From an uncultured Verrucomicrobiota bacterium (lineage in GTDB: Bacteria; Verrucomicrobiota; Verrucomicrobiae; Opitutales; Opitutaceae): a stretch of DNA of 20,141 nt. The DNA is taken from contig CAMLQS010000052.1 of the NCBI GenBank assembly GCA_946482165.1, forward strand, positions 1 through 20,141, in the 5' to 3' direction. The translations under genes were made by a program, and so were the position numbers. A model generated the notes under the pieces. It ran no database searches, was not told the origin of the DNA, and saw only the letters and a program-made list of their open reading frames with translations. Positions 7,401 through 12,596 of this stretch are shown in pieces; position 1 is the first letter of the stretch, and every line of letters starts with the position of its first letter.

Positions 7401-9236
7401 GACGGGGCCGCCGTTGCGCGACCAGTTGGCGGAAGTGGTGTTCCAGGCGTTGGTCGCGCCGTCGCCGATCCAGACGAGGTCGCGGGGGACGCCGGAGTTT
7501 GAGACGAGAAGGAGGAACGGCTGGGTCCAGGCGTCGCCTTGGGAATCGGCGACGGTGAACTCGAAGCGGGCGCGGCCGGCGTAGCCCAGGGTCGGAGTGA
7601 ACGTGACGGTGGCGGAGCCGGGGGCGGACTGGACGGCGGAACCGCCGACGACGTTGGCGAGGGCGAAGGTCGGCGCGAGGGTGTTGAAGCCGAGGGTGTA
7701 GCGGGAGAGGTCGACGGTGATCGCGGAGGGCGTCTCGGCGGTGTTGCGGGCGACGGTGGCGTGCGGGCTGGCCTTGAAGTGGAGGTATTCCTCGAGGCGG
7801 GTGTAGCCGGCGGGAGCGCCGGCGGGGAAGAATGTAGTGCCGGTTAGGATACCGCCGGAGGAGGCGAGGGCGGTGTTGTGATCTTGCGTGGCGACGGTCC
7901 AGCCGAGGGCGGTCTCCCAGGCGTCGGGCATGCCGTCGCGGTCGGTGTCGAGCGGGGCGGCGGTGGAGTTGAGCGTGCCGAAGCCGGCGTTGGAGGCGCC
8001 GGTGTCGGACTCGCGGGTGACGTGGAAGGGGGTCTGGGTGACGAGCTTGTCGATGAGGATGGAATCGACCTCGTCGCGCAGCGCGCCGCCGTAGGTGGCG
8101 TCGAGGCGAAGGGCGCCGGCGTTGGAGACGATTTTCTTGTAGGCGAGGCGGGCGGAATCGATGGCGACGCCGGCGGCGGAGCCGGCGAAGGGGGTGGCGT
8201 TTTTGTAGTAGCGGGGAACGTCGGCCTGGGTGGCGTAGTCGGGGACGACCTCGGCGGGGTCGAACTCGCCGCCTTGGACGCGCTCGTAGCCGACGAGGGA
8301 TCCGTTGAGGATGCCGTCGCCGTCGCGGTCCATGAAATTGTTGTCGAGGTAGATGCTGAAGGTCGGTTTGCGGGAGGCGTTACGGTCGAGCCAGCCCTTC
8401 TCCAGGATGTAGGTGCGGATGTTGCCGGGAGGGCAGATGAAGTAGTTGCTCCGGACATTGGCCTTCCACGACGAGGGCGTGTAGGAGTCGCCCATGATGA
8501 AGCCGATGTCCCAGTCGTAGGTGACGTTGTTGACCCATTCGAGAAGGCCGTTGGGGCGGGCCTTGGGATTGCGGGTGTGGTTGTGGGCCCAGAGCGTGTG
8601 GTGGGCGGTGGCGTGGTTCTGGTCCCAGAGACCGCCGCAGGAGTGGGTTTCGAGGCCCCAGGCGTTGAGGGAATATTGAAGGGTGAGATTTTCCGGCGGG
8701 GTGCTGTAGCTCGACATGTTCTCGTCGGTCGAGAACTGCATGGAGATGTGGTCGAGAACGGTGTTGGTGCTGGCGCTGTCGAGGTTGAGGCAGTCGCCGC
8801 CGGAGCCGTATTTGCCGTGGCGGAGGCGGAGGTGGCGGACGACGACGTCGGAGGACGAGATCCGGAAGGTGCCGTCCTTCAGGCCGACGCCGTCGCCGGG
8901 GGCGGTCTGGCCGGCGATGGTGACCTTCGGCTTGGTGAGGCGGAGTCCGTTGATGTGGATGTAGCCGCTGACGGCGAAGACGATGGTGCGGCCGGCGGAG
9001 GGGGCATTGGCGAGGCCGTAGGAGAGGGAACCGGCGTCGGTGGCGCTGCTGGAGAGATTGGTGACGTAGTAGACGTCGCCGCCGCGACCGCCGGTGGCAT
9101 AGGCGCCGTAGCCCTCGGCGCCGGGGAAGGCGGGGACCTGGGCGTGAACGGCCGCAGGCGCGCCGAGAAGACCGAGGACGATCAACGAACGGCGCAGGCG
9201 CGAGACCGCGGACAGGGGGCGGGAAAGCAAGGGCAT
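4488..9236 (-). CDS. Pectate lyase (PL1-type) with long C-terminal autotransporter-associated beta-strand repeat region
   Basis: A 1582-residue secreted protein. Residues 1-32 are a signal peptide (cleavage likely after VHA). Residues 33 to about 300 form a PL1-type beta-helix lyase related to enzymes with a D-H-x-S...T-D-E signature: FPGAEGYGAYATGGRGG (37-53), LDHISMQFSTDEN (161-173), HSCGGLWDQNHATAHH (198-213) and NHTRNPKARP (219-228), whose Arg is the likely catalytic base. A calcium-loop-like DTDRDGMPDAWE (430-441) precedes a beta-rich domain ending near 580. About 930 further residues are Gly/Ser/Thr/Asn-rich beta-strand repeats of PATR type (for example KRGSGTLTLSNTTANSF and KNGSGALTLANTAANTF). 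A C-terminal domain (about 1514-1582) ends RFYRIAIGP. No autotransporter beta-barrel and no PEP-CTERM tail are visible. The first 580 residues match the neighbouring 585-residue lyase. The ATG at 9236 opens the signal peptide. Confidence 0.9.
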   Translation of the reverse strand: MPLLSRPLSAVSRLRRSLIVLGLLGAPAAVHAQVPAFPGAEGYGAYATGGRGGDVYYVTNLSSSATDAGSLSYGLANAPSAGRTIVFAVSGYIHINGLRLTKPKVTIAGQTAPGDGVGLKDGTFRISSSDVVVRHLRLRHGKYGSGGDCLNLDSASTNTVLDHISMQFSTDENMSSYSTPPENLTLQYSLNAWGLETHSCGGLWDQNHATAHHTLWAHNHTRNPKARPNGLLEWVNNVTYDWDIGFIMGDSYTPSSWKANVRSNYFICPPGNIRTYILEKGWLDRNASRKPTFSIYLDNNFMDRDGDGILNGSLVGYERVQGGEFDPAEVVPDYATQADVPRYYKNATPFAGSAAGVAIDSARLAYKKIVSNAGALRLDATYGGALRDEVDSILIDKLVTQTPFHVTRESDTGASNAGFGTLNSTAAPLDTDRDGMPDAWETALGWTVATQDHNTALASSGGILTGTTFFPAGAPAGYTRLEEYLHFKASPHATVARNTAETPSAITVDLSRYTLGFNTLAPTFALANVVGGSAVQSAPGSATVTFTPTLGYAGRARFEFTVADSQGDAWTQPFLLLVSNSGVPRDLVWIGDGATNAWNTTSANWSRNGGPVVFASGDHALFDDRGSASPALSLAENLAVGTLAFDSSKNYTLTGADSVSAAGTLTKRGSGTLTLSNTTANSFASVIHEAGSLVLGSSTAAGSAKLSLQGGALTLSAASNSSVSNPFEFVAPTTVNVTTQHNATGSWTGSGDVTINTSALWTIGGSWSGYSGRILFGSGNPRVRLNTTSNVNFGSASLAIDLGAGTGQLMNRNGGATAYALGTLTGGPGTQLFGTQTGTNASTYSIGARGENALFQGSIRNGGNATAPALTHITKVGTGAWTLSGDSTHTGNTTVSAGTLRLNGAFSASPVIVASGATLSGAGSTGGLVTVQSGGKLEPGATDNAAGVFTAAAGFTPASGSTLVFDLGATPAAASDKIQVSAGTLALAGTINFQLNFLDLAQGVSAGTYPLITGASTLSASGPVLTPVLPAAAGTTRQTFAFSRPASGSTPAYVNLVVSGDAASLVWSGPSGGIWDLNTTSGNFSGGPTSTFYNLDRVAFDDTGAGGSVVLSGTLQPSLLTVANSVNAYSFDGSGVLGGAMKLVKNGSGALTLANTAANTFTGGVELNAGILALSSTLAPLGTGSVRLNGGTLQLPSSGGIFLNNSFVFSGNSTIALGTSGNSNLPNSTANTFTSVGDATLRLSGANGILSVNSPMDGFSGKIDWGSSSVMLRLNANSSASADVNRGSASAHFALGTGGGRLVNRNGDITIDLGAVSGGPSTLLSGRQSGSGNTATTYRVGALGIDTTFAGSIQTGGDLAGLQIVKTGFGAWTLSGSSDYAGSLDLESGRIVLSGSLACTGNVDVQALGTLEFSGGTLRTPALDVDASGIVTGLGTIDGDLNNRGTVAAAGPGAFVVTGDVVNDGTIRLTGGASLSSTDSFVNNGVLDLLTAGGSLPPNLVNNGVVIDSSAARLSTWSRDGNAFTLRIASYPGHTYTLQTTQDLSAGWSDVETKPGATDTELVFTHDGGPSPRRFYRIAIGP
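5052..5384 (-). repeat. Internal duplicated beta-repeat module, copy B (residues 1285-1395)
   Basis: This segment of the long PL1 lyase encodes residues that align with copy A: LVNRNGDITIDLG, SGGPSTLLSG and FGAWTLSGSSDYAGSL correspond to LMNRNGGATAYALG, TGGPGTQLFG and TGAWTLSGDSTHTGNT. The two copies lie about 490 residues apart, so a large block of the repeat region was duplicated inside the gene. Confidence 0.7.
6525..6860 (-). repeat. Internal duplicated beta-repeat module, copy A (residues 793-904)
   Basis: This is the first copy of the duplicated block, within the longer unit that begins near residue 589 with WIGDGATNAWNTTSANWS; the second unit begins near 1067 with VWSGPSGGIWDLNTTSGN. 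It contains one of the typical PATR turns, VGTGAWTLSGDSTHTGNTTV (876-895). Confidence 0.7.
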
Positions 9237-9312
9237 GAGCTAAGGATACGAGGCGGCGGAAATGCCGCGAACAGTGTGGCCCAACACACGCGGGAAGCGC
9301 CATTTTCCTGAA

Positions 9313-9328
9313 TGCGCATTGTTGCGCA
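9313..9328. promoter_or_regulatory. Inverted repeat TGCGCA-N4-TGCGCA upstream of the long PL1 lyase
   Basis: Two self-complementary TGCGCA hexamers flank TTGT about 80 bp upstream of the start at 9236. This symmetric arrangement could be a regulator site. The 166-bp gap (9237-9402) also holds a weak match to the shared palindrome, CGAACAGTGTG at 9268-9278, which departs from it at two fixed positions. No clear -35/-10 pair is seen. Confidence 0.3.
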
Positions 9329-9370
9329 CGCGGGGGCGAAGCAGCGGGGCGAACCCGCGTCGTTTCCTGC

Positions 9371-9401
9371 CCCGGAATCCGCGATTTTCGCGGATTCCGG
9401 G
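9371..9401 (-). terminator. Strong hairpin directly after the shorter PL1 lyase
   Basis: CCCGGAATCCGCGA (9371-9384) and its exact complement (9388-9401) form a perfect 14-bp stem with a 3-nt loop, starting one base after the stop codon of the 585-residue lyase. On the transcript the loop is A-rich and no U-run follows, so it could terminate transcription in a Rho-independent but U-less manner, or protect the 3' end after processing. Either would separate expression of the two PL1 genes. Confidence 0.6.
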
Positions 9402-9402
9402 A

Positions 9403-11160
9403 TCAACGGCCTGCGCGGGCCGGGAGGAGGATGAGGAAGGATTGGGTCCACGAGTCGCCTTGGGCGTCGGAGACCGTGAACTCGAAGCGGGCGCGGCCGG
9501 CGCGGCCAGGCGCCGGAGTGAAGGCGACGAGGCGGCCTCCTTCGCCGGACTGGACGGCGGTGCCGCCGGCGAGGTCGGTCAGCACGAAGGCGGGCGAGAG
9601 GGAATTGAACCCCAAGGTGTAGCGGCTGAGGTCGACGCGAAGCGGGGCGGGTTCGCCCGCGGCATCCAAAAGGGCGACGGCGTGGGGGGAGGCGAGGAAG
9701 TGGAGGTATTCGTCGAGGCGCGCGTAGCCTGCGGGAGAGCCGGCGGGGAGGAACGTAGTGCCATCCGGGATACGGTCGGAGGCGGAGGCGGCGAGAGGCG
9801 CGTTGTGGTCCTGCGTCTTTGCGGCCCAGCCGAGGGCGGCCTCGTAGGCGTCGGGCATGCCGTCGCGGTCGGTGTCGAGCGGGGCGGGGGCGGAGTGGAG
9901 CACGCCGAAGCCGTCGCCCGCCGCGCCGGTGTCCTTCTCGTTTTTGACATGGAAGCGCGTCTGCGTGACGAGCTTTTCGAAGAGAATCGAGTCGACCTCG
10001 TCGCGCAGCGGACGCGCGTGGAGGGCGTCGAGGCGAAGGGCGCCGGCGTTGGAGACGATCTTCTTGTAGGCCAGGCGGGCGGAGTCGGCCTTCACGCCGG
10101 CGGGGGAGCCGGGAAAGGCGGCTTCGCTCTTCACGTAGCGGGAGATTTTTGGCTTTTCGGCGTGGGCGGGGACGGTCTCGGAGGGATCGAATGGTTCGCC
10201 TTCCGCGATCGCGTAGCCGCGGTCGACGCCGTTGAATTTTCCGTCGCCGTCGTTGTCGATCAGGTTGTCGGCGAGATGGAGACTGAAGTTGGGCCGGCGC
10301 GGGGTGGCGCTGTCGAGCCAGGCCTTTTCGAGGGCGTGTGCGCGGAGATTGCCGGGAGGGGAGATGAAGGTGTTGCCGATGACGTTGGCCTTCCAATTCA
10401 TGGGCGTGTGCGAGTCGCCCATGATGAATCCGATGTCCCAGTCGAAGGTGACGTTGTTGATCCACTCGAGCAGGCCGTCGGGTCGGGCCTTCGGGTTGCG
10501 GGTGTGGTTGTGGGCCCAGAGGTTGTGGTGGGCGGTGGCGTGTTTCTGGTCCCAGAGGCCGCCGCAGGAGTGGGTTTCGAGACCCCAGGCGTTGACCGAA
10601 TACTGAAGCGTGAGGTTCTCGGGCGGGCGATTGAAACTGGACATGTTCTCGTCGGTGGAGAACTGCATCGAGACGTGGTCGACGATGACGTGGTCGCCGT
10701 TTGCGTCGAGGTTGAGGCAGTCGCCGCCGCGTCCGTCGCGCCCGTGGCGGAGGCGTAGGTGCCGGATAACTACATCGGGAGCGGAGACGAGGAGCGTGCC
10801 GCCGCGCAGGCCGACGCCGTCGCCCGGGGCGGTCTGGCCGGCGATGGTGACGCGCGGTTTGGTGACGCGGAGGTTTTTCGGCGGAGCGGGGATGTAGCCG
10901 GAGACGGCAAAGACGATGGTGCGGCCCCGGTCGGGCGCGGTGGCGAGGCCGTGGGCGAGCGAGCCCTCGACGGCGGCTTCGGGCGAGAGGTTGGTTACGG
11001 TGTATACGTCGCCGCCGCGGCCGCCGGTGGCGTAGGCGCCGTAGCCCTCGGCGCCCGGAAAGGCGGGGACGGGGGCGGCCTGGGTCGTGAGGGCGGCGGC
11101 GGAAAAAAGCGCGAGGAGGCGGTGCTGGCGCAGGATCCGGGGGACAAGAAAGCGGGGCAT
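9403..11160 (-). CDS. Pectate lyase (PL1-type), short form without beta-repeat extension
   Basis: A 585-residue secreted protein. Residues 1-28 are a signal peptide (basic start, hydrophobic core, ending TTQAA). The beta-helix lyase domain runs from about 31 to 300, with FPGAEGYGAYATGGRGG (34-50), VDHVSMQFSTDEN (160-172), HSCGGLWDQKHATAHH (197-212) and NHTRNPKARP (218-227). These are the same substrate and catalytic motifs as in the longer lyase downstream. A calcium-loop-like DTDRDGMPDAYE follows in the second half, and a beta-rich domain closes the protein at SWTQSFLILLPARAGR. That is the point where the neighbour continues into its repeat region. Expected activity is beta-elimination of polygalacturonate outside the cytoplasm. 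The ATG at 11160 opens the signal peptide. The gene lies 85 bp from the acetylesterase gene, and a candidate operator sits in that gap, so it may have its own promoter. Confidence 0.9.
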   Translation of the reverse strand: MPRFLVPRILRQHRLLALFSAAALTTQAAPVPAFPGAEGYGAYATGGRGGDVYTVTNLSPEAAVEGSLAHGLATAPDRGRTIVFAVSGYIPAPPKNLRVTKPRVTIAGQTAPGDGVGLRGGTLLVSAPDVVIRHLRLRHGRDGRGGDCLNLDANGDHVIVDHVSMQFSTDENMSSFNRPPENLTLQYSVNAWGLETHSCGGLWDQKHATAHHNLWAHNHTRNPKARPDGLLEWINNVTFDWDIGFIMGDSHTPMNWKANVIGNTFISPPGNLRAHALEKAWLDSATPRRPNFSLHLADNLIDNDGDGKFNGVDRGYAIAEGEPFDPSETVPAHAEKPKISRYVKSEAAFPGSPAGVKADSARLAYKKIVSNAGALRLDALHARPLRDEVDSILFEKLVTQTRFHVKNEKDTGAAGDGFGVLHSAPAPLDTDRDGMPDAYEAALGWAAKTQDHNAPLAASASDRIPDGTTFLPAGSPAGYARLDEYLHFLASPHAVALLDAAGEPAPLRVDLSRYTLGFNSLSPAFVLTDLAGGTAVQSGEGGRLVAFTPAPGRAGRARFEFTVSDAQGDSWTQSFLILLPARAGR

Positions 11161-11218
11161 CGTGAGAGGGACGCGACGCGCATGGACGGAGTTTCCGCGC
11201 CTACGACCGGGCGAGGAT

Positions 11219-11229
11219 CAGACAGTCCG
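11219..11229. promoter_or_regulatory. Candidate operator palindrome upstream of the short PL1 lyase
   Basis: CAGACAGTCCG fits CnGACwGTCnG (one mismatched outer pair) and lies in the 85-bp gap between the acetylesterase stop and the PL1 start, about 60 bp upstream of the ATG. Its presence inside the gene cluster suggests an internal regulated promoter. Binding by the nearby LacI-type protein is inferred. Confidence 0.4.
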
Positions 11230-11245
11230 AGGCGGAACGCGGGCG

Positions 11246-12571
11246 TCAGCGGCCGTCGCCGTCGGGGATGCGAACTTCCTCGCGCGGGAGGCTCGCGGGA
11301 ACGGCAAAGGATTCGGGGGCGCCGGGTTTGGCGGGATCGTAGGCGCCGGCGTCGGGAGCGAGGCGGGCCGCGAGTTCGGGAATGTTTTTGCGGATGCCTT
11401 CGACGATGCAGCGGGCGAGCTCGTAGCCGCCGTAGGGGCTGAAGTGGGTGTCGTCGGCGACGGCTTTTTCGGAGCCGTAGGCGCCGGCGGGGAAGTGGAC
11501 GAAGGCGAGCTTGGATTTGTCTTTGCCGAGGGCGGAAATGACCTGGGCGCTCATGGCGTGGAGATCGACAAGGGGCGCGCCGGTTTCCTGGGCGACCTGG
11601 CGGACGGCGGCGGGGTGGTCGCCGAGCGTGTCGAAGAGTCCCTGCTCGTTGAAGCGGCGGCGATACATCGGCGTGACGAGGACGGGGCGGCCGTCCTTGG
11701 CTCGGACGGCGTCGACGTAGCCGCGGAGGGACTTGGCGTAGGTGGTGAACGCGCCGACGCCTTCGCCCTTCTCCTTCTGATCGTTGTGGCCGAACTGGAT
11801 GAAAACGTAGTCGCCGGGGCGGAGCGTGCCCAGGATTTTGTCGAGGCGATTGGAGCCGCGGAAGCTGGCGAGCGAGAGGCCGGATTCGGCGTGGTTGGCG
11901 ACAGCGACGCCGGCGGGGAAGAAGCGGGGCAACATCTGGCCCCAGGCGCACCAAGGTTCGCCGGGCTGGTCGGTGACGGTCGAGTCGCCGGCGAGGTAAA
12001 TCGTGAGGGCGTCGGGATTGGGGCGGATTTCCAAGCCGGCCACGGCGGGGTGCGAGCCGTTGAACTCGAGGATGAGTTTGTCGTCCCAGTGCCAGACGCC
12101 GCGTTCGCGCTCCTTGAGTTTCACATGACCTCCGCCTGCGATGGCGGGGGTGCGGACGTTGACGGTGAAGGTGCGGGTTTCGACGGCGCCTTTGGCGGCG
12201 CGAACGCCTTCCAGCATGAGGCGACGGGTTTCCGCCTTGACGGTGGTGTCGGATGCGGCGGCGGGATCTCCGAGGTGGACGACGACGTCGTAGTTGCCCT
12301 CGGGGAGGTCGACGATGAACGAGAAGGGCTTCGTGGCGACGAGCGAGTCCTTGGCGAAGCCTTCGCCTGATCCGGACCGGACCGAGAGTTCGGTGGAACC
12401 GAGCAGGCCGTAGCCGCGCTGCGCCGAGTAGGACGTCGATGCGTCGACGAGCGTGGCGCCAGGTTCGTCAACCGCGGCGCCGAAATCGAAGCGCAGAGGA
12501 AAGGCGGGCGCGGCGAGCAGCGGCGAAACGACGCCGAGGGCGAGCGCGAGGGAGGGGAGAAGCGAACGCAT
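11246..12571 (-). CDS. Rhamnogalacturonan acetylesterase-like SGNH hydrolase
   Basis: A 441-residue secreted esterase expected to remove O-acetyl groups from the galacturonic acid of rhamnogalacturonan I, exposing it to lyases. Residues 1-20 are a signal peptide (cleavage before APAFPL). Residues 24 to about 185 form a beta-sandwich that resembles the N-terminal domain often found on such esterases. The SGNH catalytic domain follows, with its four blocks visible: LAGDSTVTD (Ser197), NHAESGLSLASF (Gly231), FIQFGHND (Asn263) and DDTHFSPYGGYELA (Asp373 and His376). This block set is typical of the RhgT/RGAE group (family CE12-like). The ATG at 12571 is preferred over the in-frame start at 12631, which overlaps the upstream gene and would bury the signal peptide. 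It lies 25 bp after the exo-lyase gene, so the two are almost certainly co-transcribed. No Shine-Dalgarno is visible. Confidence 0.88.
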   Translation of the reverse strand: MRSLLPSLALALGVVSPLLAAPAFPLRFDFGAAVDEPGATLVDASTSYSAQRGYGLLGSTELSVRSGSGEGFAKDSLVATKPFSFIVDLPEGNYDVVVHLGDPAAASDTTVKAETRRLMLEGVRAAKGAVETRTFTVNVRTPAIAGGGHVKLKERERGVWHWDDKLILEFNGSHPAVAGLEIRPNPDALTIYLAGDSTVTDQPGEPWCAWGQMLPRFFPAGVAVANHAESGLSLASFRGSNRLDKILGTLRPGDYVFIQFGHNDQKEKGEGVGAFTTYAKSLRGYVDAVRAKDGRPVLVTPMYRRRFNEQGLFDTLGDHPAAVRQVAQETGAPLVDLHAMSAQVISALGKDKSKLAFVHFPAGAYGSEKAVADDTHFSPYGGYELARCIVEGIRKNIPELAARLAPDAGAYDPAKPGAPESFAVPASLPREEVRIPDGDGR

Positions 12572-12596
12572 AGGGGAGGGGGATAAGGAAAGCGGA

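Noticed and set aside
5052..7470. CRISPR-like or tandem DNA repeat array
   Set aside because: The repeated GCCGGAG/GCCGCC-rich look is coding sequence for Gly/Ser/Thr-rich beta-strand repeats; there are no regularly spaced identical repeats with unique spacers.
4215..8458. Many long open frames on the plus strand and in other minus frames across the PL1 genes
   Set aside because: They are low-complexity (Gly/Glu/Val/Ala on plus, Pro/Ser/Arg on minus) shadows caused by high G+C at third codon positions; only the frame with signal peptide and lyase motifs is real.
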